Positions 45,234 to 57,584 of a stretch of DNA of 64,000 bases are shown in pieces. Numbering within the stretch: position 1 is the first letter of the stretch; each line of letters starts with the position of its first letter. The notes beneath the pieces are model-generated. The model was not told the DNA's origin. It did no database searches and saw only the letters and a program-made list of their open reading frames with translations. The translations under genes were made by a program, and so were the position numbers. This DNA is from Angiostrongylus vasorum (taxonomy: Eukaryota; Nematoda; Chromadorea; Rhabditida; Metastrongylidae), in contig JADANN010000457.1 in the NCBI GenBank assembly GCA_018806985.1, positions 186,001 to 250,000 of the forward strand, given 5' to 3'.

Positions 45234-47548
45234 CCGGTTTACTTTCTTATTCCTAGAATTTCTTCAGAATGCTATGAAATTTTCACGCGCTGAGGTTATC
45301 GATTCCTAGGCGAGATAGTAACTTCTACTTCAGGATCTCCCCCGTTATGTCTCTGGATCTCATGCGCGCTTTGTGGAATGTTTGGTTTAATTTCAAGTTT
45401 ATCTACTAGGTGTTCTTTTATACGGGCGCAGAGTGGTCTACCCGTTTCGCCAATGTATTCGTACCCGCACGCTTTACAAGAGATCAGATAAACTGTACCC
45501 GAACTCACGCAATCACCATCTCTACCATTAGGACAAATTATGCAGTTTTCTATTGTACACAGACGGTCATACAGGCGGCTGCGAACTAGCTGGCGTCTTA
45601 GAATGTTCGGTGGCATTTTAACTACTACTGCTAAATTCTCTAGACCGGTCCTTCTTAGGCAACGTTTTGCAGCTGCACTTATTTCATTTGAAATGAAGGG
45701 CAGAGTAAATGGGGCCTTATTATCGCTAGCGTTATCATTTGGGTGCTCTGGTTTTCCTCTACACCTATCCCGAGGGAGCGACATTTTCGTAGCCATTAGA
45801 AATGGCTACTTGGTGCTCCAGTTTCCAGGATTCCTCCCTCTACCGCCCTTCTTCCGCACGCGCTGGTGGCTATTCGAAACATGTTTCTTACAAGCACCTT
45901 GCGTGTAAGGGTAAGAGGAGCAGTAATGATCCGATGTGTTTTTAACTACTTGGCTTTCGGTATCATTTCGTAATATAGCCGTTTTCGGATAGTTTAATTT
46001 AAGCGTTCAAAAATGGAAGCTAGTTTCCATTCGGTTTCTCTCTTGTATACTTAATGTACTTTGACTGCTCAATCAATAACTCAAAAACATCTGTCTATCT
46101 CCTGTTGTGTGGAGAAGATGATAAAACAACCATCTATATATCTATAGTAGAGTTATGGCAGGCCAGGGAACGGTTACTGGTCCTTCCACCTTAGGCAGAA
46201 ATGCAATGGCAAGGCTTGGTGCCAGTTGCTGTCCCATTGCCATTCCTCTCATTTATGCGTAATACCTCCCAGATTGGCTGAAGTTTGAGCAGTTTAGGCA
46301 ACCCTTTAATGGGAGTATTTGGGTTAAAAGCCACGTTGTTGGCCCGTCTGCACAGTTAATGGCAGGTTTAAGCATGAATAACAACCTATGAGTTTTGATT
46401 ACTAAGCAGAAGATGGAACATTTTGATACGCCAACTTTGAGTTGAGTGATAACTGTTGGTCAGGCAGTCTTTACCATTTTGACATATTCATTGTTCAATA
46501 TTCAGTATTGACATTCAAATTCCTTCTCAGATAATCTGCGATAAAAGAAAGCATCTTCAGGATGCTTCTCCATTATCTCAACATCTAACTGATGAGGAAA
46601 TATTACAAACACTCCACCGTTATCACTAACGGATTGTCTAGCGTTTTTCAACCCTATCAGCTCTCGTACGTCCCGCATACCACATTTTCCACTCCTGTGA
46701 GGTATCTCTTCGCGCGTTTCGTTTGTAAATATCTTAAACTTAATCTTGGCTTCATTATTGGGGTCTGTCTAAAGAACCGTTGAGGAAGAGATGGTACAGG
46801 TAATGCCCACACTTCTTTTTGTTTGCTCGTATTTAGCCCTTCAGCTGTAGCTTTGTTGTGGATCTATCTTGAAGTTCATGCAAATTACATGCCACCCTAC
46901 GCAAGGACACCTTAAAAAAGAGTTCAAATGGTGAGAAATTTTGACCCAATTCTGATAGCGAGTGCCTTTCGTTAGGAAGAGCCATGCCTCCTAGCACGTC
47001 AAACCTTGACTTTTCTGACACATTTTTTATTGTGATGTAATTTGTTTGATCTTCGTTAGCGGTGTTTCTATACCATCTTGAGTCTGCGTTATGCGATTTA
47101 CTCAAAAGGTCGTCGGATTTTCTCCGCAAAGTTACTTAAGCATTGGACTTTATAGGGTTGCATATCAACGCTAACCCACCCACTATTCTCCTCTATGGGC
47201 GCCCCTCCAAATGCTGATCACAATGGTATTCCTTCGTCACGCAATTTTTCAACTTGGCGAACATATTTTCTTGTTTGCTTCGTAGACAAGCGCGTAGTAT
47301 TCACATCTCGATGTCCAGCACTCCGTAGCCATCCGCTGGTAGTCCGCATACATCGTGTGTCGTCTTCGTTTGATGAAGTTCGGAACGACTTCTAGGCAGC
47401 TGTGGTGAAAGTGCATTGTCTGTCGAGTTTGTACGATCTTTTGCCCTAGTGAAAGTACTTTTTTTACAAGTCGAAAGTATCTTGCTGGCCCATTAACCTT
47501 GGCATTGAACGAATAATTCACTGTTCTCTTGACGAACAAACACGAGGG

Positions 47549-47615
47549 AAGAATGCTTCGTAATCTCGCGTGATCTCACACGGTATTTAATACTGATATT
47601 TTAATGTGAGTGGCG
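47549..47615 (-). repeat. Inverted repeat, right boundary of Penelope element
   Basis: The reverse complement reads CTCACATTAAAATATCAG, GTGTGAGATCACGCGAGATT, GAAGCATTCTTCCCTC, about 85% like the left copy. Confidence 0.85.
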
Positions 47616-47899
47616 TATTACGCTTCCATGTGAACTCTGTGCTGTTGGTGCCTATGAGAAATCAGTCGAAGACTCATAGAAAACGGTGAGTGCGCGATGA
47701 AGCTATTCTGTGTTCAGTCAACTTGACTTTTCGAAGCTCTGCGGAAGTTGAAATCTAGTGATACATCAGCTTTTTCATGAATAAAGAATAAAGTAACAAC
47801 CTCATAGTTGCTCATCAAGAGAATACTGAATTGTTCGATCAACTGCGGAGCTAATAGAAAACCGGTCGTTGGAATAAATAATCATGTGTAGCACTCTTC

Positions 47900-48130
47900 C
47901 ATGGGTAGGCTAACATGAAGTCGATAAAAAAGCTTATTCGGCCAACGTTTCGACGTTTTCTTCTTCGTCAGAGCCAACGATCCGTGTCGATGGTTCACAG
48001 TTGTTCGCGTCCTCGATGTGGCATCTTCGTAATCTCACCAACCAAGACGGATCTTTTTCAGTGGAGCGCCGCTCGAATGAAATAACTTTACCTGGTAGCG
48101 CCCTTTTGTACAGGATGGTTGCTCGTTTTG
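47900..48130 (-). repeat. Penelope-type end relic (second sequence class)
   Basis: Minus strand 47947-47971: CTGACGA, AGAAGAAAACGTC, GAAAC, then GTTGGCCGAATAAGC. The same class occurs at 62171-62196 and about 57250-57275. Confidence 0.55.
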
Positions 48131-48484
48131 ATTAACTGTTGATATTCATACGTTTTTTTCCGGATTATCTATCCTGCAGTACTCGCTATCATTATCAGCC
48201 AGCATAGAACGTAATAATATTTTAAAAACCCATTTTCTTCTGACATCGGCATAACCTATCAATGTGTACTCCTCCATTTTGAAATCATAGATAGCTTGTC
48301 GACCTGTGCAGGAGTAAATGAAGTAGATCCTAGGATCTTTCAGAGGATAGAGATGCAGTGCAACAATAAACGCAAAGTCGTTGGGTCGAGCTAACAGACG
48401 TGTCTGGAAAGCCGATCCATAAACGCTAGTGACAGGCTGTAGTGCAGATTTCGGAACGTCCTATGACGGGTATCCAGGAGTTCC

Positions 48485-48771
48485 AGGATAAATAAAGGAT
48501 AAAGCTCTCGACGTTGATCAATCCCTGAAGGATGCGCCATGCACTCGACTTCATTAAGCATCGTTTGGAGGTGATTGAATGCATATCTAGTCTTTACAAT
48601 GACTCGCGGTGGCCTACCGATGTATCGAGATAGTGCTGCTATCCTCCCAGTCAAGTCTGGTACCAATTTGCCGATCCCGCAGGGATGGAAGGTTTGGTGG
48701 GGCATGTGCGCGGGGATCGATTCCACGTGTGCGACGCAGTGGCACCTCCAACCACTGCGCCACAAGCGCCC
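48485..48771 (-). repeat. SINE1 copy, well preserved
   Basis: Plus reading AAAGGATAAAGCTCTCGACG through AACCACTGCGCCACAAGCGC. It lies in the UGT pseudogene intron. Confidence 0.85.
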
Positions 48772-49904
48772 AAATGTACCAGAGAGAATCGAATCCATCA
48801 GCATTCGCTAACATTGATAAATAAGGAAGCAATACTCAAGCATCTGAACCCATCAGAAGACATTTGTCAATGGTGGATGCAAAGGTACGGGTCGAATGAA
48901 TGCAGCGCAGTGAAAAAGAGAGCCTATAATTCGTAGAAGCTGGCCAAGAAGATGATCAAATACTGCAACAAATTACAGAAAAAGAAAAACAGGCACATTT
49001 TAAGTGAGAAACCAAAGATGATGCTCTAATATTTAAAATTTGGTTGCATGCTAACCTATGGTCATTGAATAACTTCGCATTGACGATAGTGTCTGCGGTA
49101 AGGCTGTCCTTTCTAATATTCACAGAAATTCCGTGCTTCTCGACCAACTTCGCATTCTTCTGCTGGTCACCGAACAGCGCTATGGTTATCAAGGGAACAC
49201 CAGAAAGGAAATTTCGCTTCCTGAAAAAAGAAGAAATTCATTTGAACAGCCTGTCGATTACTGCATGCCGTTCAGCCATTTTGGAGAAGAAACGCTCATT
49301 TCATATTCGTACCAAATTTGCAAAACACGCATTCGTTTCGTTCCTTTTATATGGCTACTCCAGATCGTGTTTTCAAATATTAACTCTCCATTTTCATAAA
49401 GGTTTCATGCCGCTGTGCTTGCATTACATGCTGAATCAAACCGAAGATTTCGCTCTGCATTCCTATTTCACTGTTTCTTCGATGCTAATTTGTGTCCACT
49501 TCGGCTATCGGGATGGAGCTGGGAAAAGGGTGGTCTAAAACCCAGTCCACTTTTCCACGGTTAGGTACGCTTGCGTAAGGATGTAGAAACGATCTGCAGC
49601 ACCTACGGTCTTATTTGGTCAAGATCTGCTAAAGATCTTGCAGTGCAGCTCCAATTCTGGTGTGAGCAGTGGTATAGAAAATGGTTGGGATTGACCAGTT
49701 GCCATGTACGTGGTGGTCATTTGAAGATGATAAAAGAAGCAGATCTATGGACCCCCAACTGAGAGGCCTAGAAAAATTAGGTTTAAGTTTAGAAACACTT
49801 GCGGAACACCTCAACTGAAGTGCGAGTCAAAAAAAATCGATGGGTGGAAACTCAAACAAAACACTACTTGCCATGAGATCTCTTTCTTTTGCTTTTTTCA
49901 AGCA

Positions 49905-50070
49905 ATATAAATGGTTCGCATCTTGATGTCGTTGGGATACGGGATAAAAAATTGTATTCCAGACGAGGACAAGGGACATTCCACTCAAAGTTGCAATGAG
50001 CACCCAGAAAAATTCCTAGAACCAAATTTGATTCGAAAAACTGTGGCTACTTTACCATGCTCGACGAATG
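49905..50070 (+). repeat. Possible SINE2 fragment
   Basis: TTGCAATGAGCACCCAG and neighbouring blocks resemble the middle of the SINE2 copy at 24735-25030. Ends unclear. Confidence 0.35.
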
Positions 50071-50724
50071 TGACCATCCACCATAGTTTTCTTTGAATCT
50101 GGAAAGCCACTGTCACAGAAAGCTGTTGTCAGTTGGTCAACGAAATGCAATAAGAGTTACACTGTATGTAACCGGCATTAGGCTATCTAATAAATATGGA
50201 AATAAGTCTGCTGCTCCGCAAAGTGGTTCCAACCTGGCACAACCAATCATACATCAGAAATCGACGAATAAACTCGGCATTGTTTTCTGGGAGACCTCGT
50301 AGTCTTTTTGTGAAAGATGTTTATATTGGCTCTGTTGCACTGACTATTCCAAAGGCAAGAATATGAGCGTTGAGCGTTGAGCTGTGAAGATAAACCTTCG
50401 GCTCATGCTTGAACGGGGCATTCTAAGCCGAAAAGGAGTACCACATTGCGATTCCGTCGGAGAGAAATTCAACGCCAAGAAACATCACTATCTTGGTAGC
50501 AACTTGTTCTCAAGTTGACGAATCTCCTTCATTCTACAAGGATTGGCGAGTGCCTATGGTGACGATTCTGGAAAACCCTAACACTGCTATCCAGGAAAGG
50601 AAATCTTTTTCAACCATCAAATGGTTAAATATGTGAAAGCTGTGTTAGGGCGCACACGAAACAACTACTTTTCACGTTAAATAATCATTGAGTTTGCACA
50701 AAACCGTAACTACTATAAAAAAAA

Positions 50725-50985
50725 TGTCTCAGCGATGATCAATCCCCTGCGGTATGCGCCATGCATTCGACTTCATTTAGCATCGTTGGAGGTAGTTGAG
50801 TGCAAATTTGGCCTTTACAAGACTCGCGGTTGCCTATATCGAGCCAGTGCTGCTATGCTCCCAGATAAGTCTGGTACCACTTTGCCGACCCCCGAGGGAT
50901 GGAATGTTTGGCGGAGCATGGACGCGGCGATCGATTTTACGTGTGTGTTACAGGGCACCTCCAACCACTGCGTCACACGCGCCAT
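50725..50985 (-). repeat. SINE1 copy
   Basis: GCGCCATGCATTCGACTTCA, AAGTCTGGTACCACTTTGCC and ACCACTGCGTCACACGCGCC match the family. There is a deletion of about 10 bp in the GGTGGCCTACCGATGTATCG block. Confidence 0.8.
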
Positions 50986-50999
50986 ATTATCTTCCAGTA

Positions 51000-52200
51000 A
51001 ATCCAACACCATATGGGGTTTAATTACCCACGTTTGAGGTAGCTAACATAAGCCGGCTATTATAGGCCATTCGAGACAACTTGTCGACAAAAGTCATCGT
51101 TGCTTGCGCAGTGACCGCGAAATATCACCCAAGCAGCACGAAGACCACCGACACAGTGGTCAAATTTTTTTCACGATCACCCAACACAAAAATATACTTT
51201 CAATTAAGTCTCTAGATGAAACAAAAACCACTGGAATACTCTTAATTGCGACAAGAACCAATGAAAACTTAACAGGTGCTCGCTGAAGTTACTGGAAGAT
51301 CAACTGCAGAACAGATGATGCATGAGACCCAGATGAGAACTGTTAACTTATATGCGTTCCACACGCTCATCTTTTGATGATATACAGGTTTCTTTACACG
51401 TACTGTCTCCTTTGATGAGACTCAAGCTTGTATACACGTACTGCCTTCTACGACCTTTCTGTTGTTCAACAATGCACTAGATTGCTGATATGATTACTAA
51501 GGAAGTTGTAACCGAATGTGACGCACATTCAACACCTTCTCGAAAATGTGTTGTTAAAATCTAATGTCAAAAATGGTGGAGTTAGTTCCATCGACTAGAA
51601 TTGGTTTAGATGAACTCAATGCTCAACAAGAGAAAGGTAAAGCCTCGATTTACGCTTTATTATAAAAACAAGGTGTTCGATTTAATTGTTATCTCAAGGG
51701 AATAGGAAACAATTCAACTGGAAAATGTTGGTTGGACTGACATGCACAAAGCCACAAATATTACGAACACGATGGTGGAAACGATGAAGTGTGTGACACA
51801 TAAATCACTTTCATCGCTATTAAAAAATTTGTTCAAAAAGCCACCAGGAAGAGTTAAATCATTGATAATGTCTGATTATATGTTCGAAAACGAGAAAACG
51901 TTAAGGGAAATGGCAATATTGACTAAGGATCACTGTGACATATACCTAGTTTGATCGAGATTACGTCACAGTTTAATTGTACAGATCAGAACTAAGCTGT
52001 ATAAGTATAATATCAAAACCAATGAAGAGCTTTACATTTCTTGAAACCTCTTCACCGGAGTGAATTTAAACCGATGCTGTACTTCCTGCATAGCTGTGTT
52101 TGCCCTGAAAAAAAGTTTTGAATCTATTCATCACATAGTTAAATGTACTATTGAAGCTTTTATTCTCTTCTATTAGCATATGCACTAAAAACTTCATAGA
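51000..52200. other. No confident gene
   Basis: A 70-codon plus frame (51742-51954, SLLKNLFKKPPGRVKSLIM) lacks splice or domain support. Confidence 0.3.
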
Positions 52201-52204
52201 GCTA

Positions 52205-52462
52205 TGCCCTGGCTTGAGCTACCATGCAAAACACAACAGTCGCTGGTTCCGCTAAGCGACCTAATTCACCAGCACTTCCATACTTCCTCGCTTGACAAAT
52301 TCCTACCAGACCTGATTAGGAAAACTGACTCGACAAATAGGCAGGACACCACGAGTCAATGGGAAGGCCAGATATGTAATTAATCACCTTAACGATGCAG
52401 AATTAAGTCGAATGCACGGTGCATCCCTCAGGGATTCATAACGCCGAAGACTTTATGTGTTG
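52205..52462 (+). repeat. SINE1 copy, strongly diverged
   Basis: GACAAATTCCTACCAGACCTG, AAGTCGAATGCACGGTGCAT and CCCTCAGGGATTCATAACGC remain. Head and tail are degraded. Confidence 0.65.
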
Positions 52463-52649
52463 TACTCTATAACGAATAAGATCGTATTGCATCACGTTTA
52501 AGTGGCTGGTCACTCTTCAGTTCTGTTTCCACATTTACTTCTGCTACTTTGGTTCAATTTCCCAGGTTTGAGTTTTAACATTGTCAACGAATCAACTAAT
52601 AGGAAGAACTAGCGAAGGATTCATCGCCGAAAACATACCTTCCTCCTGT

Positions 52650-55073
52650 CGACATCGAGGGTGAAGACCTGGATACGCCCTCAGGTAAGTCAGGAGGCCA
52701 GGGATGATCAAGTTACGCAACCAGCAATAGGCCAGCGTCAGTTCCCCGCACACTGGGTGCTACCGTTTATGACGTTAGGCGATGAGACGACCGGTGAGAG
52801 GCCACGAAATCTCGGGTTACGCAGGACGTCATTGGGACCGGATCTGACGAACACATGCACGATACGGCATGCAGATTGTCTCTTACTCTGCATGTATAAT
52901 GCAAAAACACTCTCCACAGACGCCGATCTTCACGCCCCTCATTGTAGCCGCAGATCGCATTAAATTTCATGCGATCGCACTACAAGAAACGAAAATCAAG
53001 AAGACCGACATAACGAAATGCCGGTGGTGTAGGGGTTTGGCGTACACCCGTCCATTGTCCATCTCGACTCATACGAGATCTTTCAGCTCGCAAGCCGTCC
53101 TCCAGCTTCAACTGACGCGTCATAAGAAGGTAACAATCACCAACTGCACTCAGCGACCGATGCAGCCGATGAGTGCGAATTATACGCATTCTAGAATCAG
53201 TTACAGGAAATTATCCGCAATGATAAAGATATCATAAATTTTTTTGTCGGAGACTTCAACGCCAGAATAGGAAAAGCCAACGAGAGCGAATAGAGGATCG
53301 GAAGTTTTTGATTAGGAGGAAAAAATAAGAATGGAAACCGTCTTCCAGAACTCCTGTCTGCAGCACGTCTATTCCATGGAAACTCGTTTTTTCCAAAAGG
53401 AAGAAAGCCGCCGCTGGACATCGGAGTCTCCCAACGGCATTACTCATGTGGAGATCGACCACATTCTGACAAACAGAAGATGGTGCCTACTTGACACACC
53501 GCCTTCTTCGCGCGAAAATTCGATTCGGCCACAAGCAGGAAAAGAACGCTCTTCATCGATCACGAAGAAAAAGTCTAGCTGTATACGACGAGAACATTCT
53601 GAACGAAGCCCTATCCAAATGTGACTGGCAGATTAAAGAAGACCCGACCGAAGACTACGAGCTGCTAATCGAAGGACTGAAAAGCTGTGCCGAATTCGCC
53701 TCAGTTCCTCAAGCAAGAAGATCGCATCGCACCTCCGTCACTACTAAGGAGTTGCTCGAAAAGAGAAGGAAACTGAAGCTTGATCCTACTGCAACACGTT
53801 TTACATGGCTAATAATAAATGCCAGCTGCAGAATGGCTTTGCAGGAAGATCTACAACGGTACAGGCAGAAAAAAACTACTGGAAGGAGCAGAGAAAAGAA
53901 GCAGTCTGAAAAGATGTCGTCGGGACTCGTATGATTAGAATTTTTCGCTGTCTGCTCTGATGAACGAAGAAAGAGTCCCCAAAACTTTCCTCCATGATAC
54001 AGAATTCTAACTTCTAATAATAACTTCTAATGTAGCTAATAACTTCGTTCTACATCAACTTTTTCCGTTCCACAATACCCATCCCGGGCCCTTATATCCT
54101 GCTGGAGAAAAGCAACCTGGAATTCTTTCGTCGGAGGTTCGAGTTGCGATAGAAAGCATGTAGACAAGGATGGCTCCAGGACCCGATAATATCACCGCCG
54201 ATTTACTTAGAGCTGGAAGCCACAATATGCATGTACTTCTCGCGAACCATATGAGAGCTTACCTCCAAAAGGAAAAAAACCTCAGACCAGTGAAGAACGT
54301 TGCGCATTTTTATTCTAGGTCATCCTACCTAAGAAAGGTGAGAGAAGTGGTCTTCGTTACGCGTCCGATATGCTTGTAGAATGTCCTCTACAAGCTCTTC
54401 ATGAAGATTATCCTGCCACGCATATCAAAGACACTGGATGAGGCGCAACCAGTAGAGCAAGCAGGATTTCGGGAAGGGATTTTGCTGTATGCACCACATC
54501 CAAACCGTGTCCAGGGTCATCGAAGTTTGTCGGGAATACCACTTGTCTCTGAGTCCCTAACCTTTTGTCGACTATGAAAGAAAGCATTTGACAGTGTCGA
54601 AACGAATGTAGTCCTATCAGCGCTCGTCGACCAAAGAGTGGACCCGTCCCTACATAAGAACTCTGTCCGACTGTTATCGCAACTGCACTACGAAAATACA
54701 GTTTTTCCATCGACCTCTTACCATACCCATAAGAAAAGGGGTCTCGACAGGGGACACAATATCGCCAAAGCTGTTCAGTGCCGCACTGCAGTGGATAATG
54801 AAGTCACTCGACTGGGATGAGAAAGGCATACGTATTGGTGGAAAATTCGTATCAAACTTTCGTTTCGCGGACGACATTGTCATCTTCTCAAGAAGTACTA
54901 GCGCAGCAGAGATGATGATCAACGAACTCAACGAAGCGGGAAAAAAAGATCGGACTACGCATTAAGCGGAAGAGGACCCAGTTCATGAAAAACCCCCACG
55001 GTGTGAAGGTGAAAAAATTGAACTGAATGACTCCCTGATTACAGAGACCACCTCGTACGTATGCCTGGTGCAC
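52650..55073 (+). mobile_element. LINE family 2 (endonuclease-reverse transcriptase), 5' part before nested insertion
   Basis: Frames in series: endonuclease start LCMYNAKTLSTDADL, then IKFHAIALQETKIKKTD, VGDFNARIGKANE, SPNGITHVEIDHILTNRRWC; the linker LLEKRRKLKLD; RT with APGPDNITADLLRAGSHN, AQPVEQAGFREGI, FVDYE(R)KHLTV (shifted), GDTISPK-like, FRFADDIVIFSRSTS, ending at TTSYVCL(V) where copy C interrupts. Many frameshifts and stops. It differs clearly in sequence from the copy A-E family. Confidence 0.88.
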
Positions 55074-56218
55074 CAATCACCTCTGTCACCTGTAGTCCCG
55101 TTGATCGTCGAGTGACTCGAGGGGACGCCAGTAAATCTTCCATTTTTTTCCCTGTCGCGTGTAAGAGTAGCCCAGTAGGTTCTGCTCTCTAAGAACTCGT
55201 TGAGCATCATATATTTCTTCTAGGCTCTTCGTGAAGAACACTGACCATCGGGCCGGTGGTATTCCTGCAGTACATTTAACATCCCGATGAATCCAGTCAC
55301 TAACGGCTCCTGTCCATCGGTTGTCGTTCATACGCATTACGTGTCCTGCATTACATCTTTTTAATCGTAAACGTCCGATTCGAGTTGTTAGTTGTCTCGA
55401 ATGAATCAATCAATCAATTCATGGACAAATTCGTGTTAACGAGAACGCCGACGCCGCCGACTGCTCTTCTGTCGCATGTTCCGAGAAACAGTTCTTCATC
55501 GGTTTCACAGACAGCGTTGAATGAGTGGCGTCGTTCGTCTCGGACAGGCCGATGACGTCGTACCTTATCCTTCTCCCTTGCATAATCAAGTCTTCTATCG
55601 AAGACTCGGATGCAAGGGTACGTGCACTGTAGGTACAGATCGTTACCATAGTTCTTCGTGATCCAGGCAGCTTACATTGGCCCTGAGATTTCAGCAGCCT
55701 CTTCGCACTCCTCCTACCCAACGCTGCCGAATTGAGGGCTCTTTTTGGGGGTCAGCGAAATGAGGGCCGTTTCTTTTACTTAGTGTTTAGCATTTCAATA
55801 CCCACGTATAGCTTGCTGGGCTCTGAACGTGGGGCTGGGTATACTCACGGGCAGCTTGCCAGTCTCTTCCAGAGTGGACATGGAGCTTGTTTGTTGGAGG
55901 CAACTCCTAACCGCCTCCCATATATTTCCCTGCCACTTGATTACAGGCATTTGGCCAAATTGACTCGTGGAATACAATCCGCACTAACTTGAACGCACCC
56001 ACACATGCGTACATGAATACACATCGTAAATACAGAAAGTATGTGCCATATCGGCGCAGCAAAAACAGGGAGCCCATCCCCCTGGATCCACCTGCATCTC
56101 AGGAAAGCAAAGGTCGCTTTTGGTCCGCGATTAACCCCGTATCCGCCACCTAAGGACGCGCCACGTAGCCTCGTGACTAATCGGCTCAAGACCCCCTCAC
56201 ATGAGAGACCTCTGTGGG
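55074..56218 (-). mobile_element. RTE-like LINE, copy C, internally deleted, nested in LINE family 2
   Basis: The reverse complement runs: 5' leader (56215-55700), start of endonuclease (LASESSIEDLIMQGRRIRYD), then at about 55355 it jumps to the C-terminal tail (RMNDNRWTGAVSDWIHRDVK, ARWSVFFTKSLEEIYD) and 3' end CTACAGGTGACAG. The whole RT and most of EN are missing, leaving ~1.15 kb: a non-autonomous deletion derivative with both ends intact. Confidence 0.88.
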
Positions 56219-56860
56219 GGGCGATCAATGAATATAGATAACATGAAGGAGGAACTAAACAGAAGAAGGAGAGTAGCTTGGGCTGCATTCGGGCCTCTGA
56301 AAGAAGCCCCAACCAAGTGAAGGACCTGAAAATCCGCTCTCACTTTTTTCGATTCAACGGTTCTCCCAGCGCTCTGTTATGCTGCAGAGACGTGGGCTGA
56401 TACTTCAACCACGTCAAGAACACTCCGCACCACACACAGAGCGCTTGAGCGATGTCTGCTGAAATATAGCCGGCACGCTCAATATCAAGCCGGAATTCGA
56501 AGCACTCTTCGAGATCCAGGAGAATATAAATCGGTAGCGAGACATAGATGGGTATGTCACATAATGAGAAGAACAGATAACAGATGGGCGGAAAGAACTG
56601 TAAACTGGAGTCCATGAGAGTGCAAACGTCCCCCAGGACGGCCACCTACACTTTGGAGGAGGTGTTCATGAACAAAGTTAATCAGCTCTACGTGCAGCTG
56701 CAGTTGTTTTACAAATCACGGTATGTGACTCGCAAGCACTACCATGCTCGAAGAAAATCACCACCATGGACGACGACTGCGAGGGAAAGAAACGATTGGC
56801 GAATGTGCTGGGGTCTGCACAACTCGTGAAAGCGGACCATCCAAGTATCCAAGTAAGTAT
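56219..56860 (+). mobile_element. LINE family 2, 3' part after nested insertion
   Basis: Resumes with RSMN, then KEELNRRRRVAWAAFGPLKE, AHFFRFNGSPSALCYAAETW in shifted frames, then RRTDNRWAERTVNW and the C-terminus EVFMNKVNQLYVQLQ, ARERNDWRMCWGLHNS with stop TGA at 56827-56829. It continues the copy interrupted at 55073. Confidence 0.85.
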
Positions 56861-56879
56861 TTACTTTTGCTCTAATGTT

Positions 56880-57580
56880 GTGTCCTCAACAGCTTACAAG
56901 GTAGCTAATCGAAGGGATAGCAGTGGACACAGACCTTCTTTCTGACCAATTTGTGAAAGTCTGAAAACGCCTAGCTAGTAGATGATAGTGCAGGTGAGGA
57001 AACGATTCTCTATCCCATAGAGGATACCCTTTATCTCTTCATCCTATAACATATTAATTTCATTACTAGCACTCTGTTCTATACGTTATTGTCACCTGCA
57101 ATAAATCAAAAAAACAACACCGCCTATCTCAGACTTACAAGACCATGGACGACACAGCCCGGTGATGCGCCCTTGGGTACTCCGCAACTCTAGCAATCTA
57201 TATGTGTTTTAATTGGTGAGTTTACACGAGTTTGATAAATACGTTTTATTCGGCTAACGTTTCTACGTCTTCGGCAATCCACCACACGCGCCTACAACAG
57301 ATTACGTCATGAAATTTGTGCACGTCAACATACTCGAAGGAAAGCACCACCATGGACGACGATTTTGAGGCAGAAATCAGTGGAAAATATGCTGGGCATA
57401 TCTTTGACGTACGTGGACGTTTTTATTACAATTATCGAATTAGGCTCGCTACATAGAAGTATGAGGTGCTCAATATTTTCGTGGCGAAGCGTGCTCTCAA
57501 AGACCATCTCGAATTTTTTTAATAAGTGGTTTTGATTTGTATATGGGTTAATTGACAAATCATTTGATTATTCTCGAACA
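56880..57580. other. No gene; one Penelope-type end relic
   Basis: 57240-57290 holds GAAACGTTAGCCGAATAAAACG on the minus strand with the CTGANGA half mutated. Otherwise nothing recognised. Confidence 0.4.
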
Positions 57581-57584
57581 AGGA

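Larger units (their letters stand above)
45167..47615 (-). mobile_element. Penelope-like retroelement, RT + GIY-YIG, bounded by inverted repeats, inactive
   Basis: Reads right to left. N-terminal conserved frames are at 47539-47249 and 47129-46833. Decayed RT follows around 46640-46100: FPHQLDVEIMEKHPEDAFFY, MGQQLAPSLAIAFL, then YRYIDGCFII where the family has YRYIDD. The open 166-codon frame 45796-45296 is the C-terminus: LRRQLVRSRLYDRL, NCIICPNGRDGDC, SGTVYLISCKACGYEYIGET, GRPLCARIKEHL. Several stops and shifts break the RT. Ends at 45167-45233 and 47549-47615 are inverted copies (CTCACATTAAAATATCAG). Inserted in the UGT pseudogene. Confidence 0.9.
43989..49220 (-). pseudogene. Truncated UDP-glucuronosyltransferase duplicate (last two exons only)
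   Basis: Exon 44277-43989 is a near copy of the last exon of the intact UGT gene (identical length, 289 bp; [20 protein letters not shown] and the transmembrane helix conserved), and ~120 bp of the adjacent intron matches too. Exon 49220-49056 matches the preceding exon ([20 protein letters not shown]) but has a 4-nt insertion near its start and a 6-nt deletion, net frameshift. Upstream exons were not found. A 2.4 kb Penelope element lies between the two exons. A pseudogene, or the 3' end of a gene otherwise lost. Confidence 0.85.
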
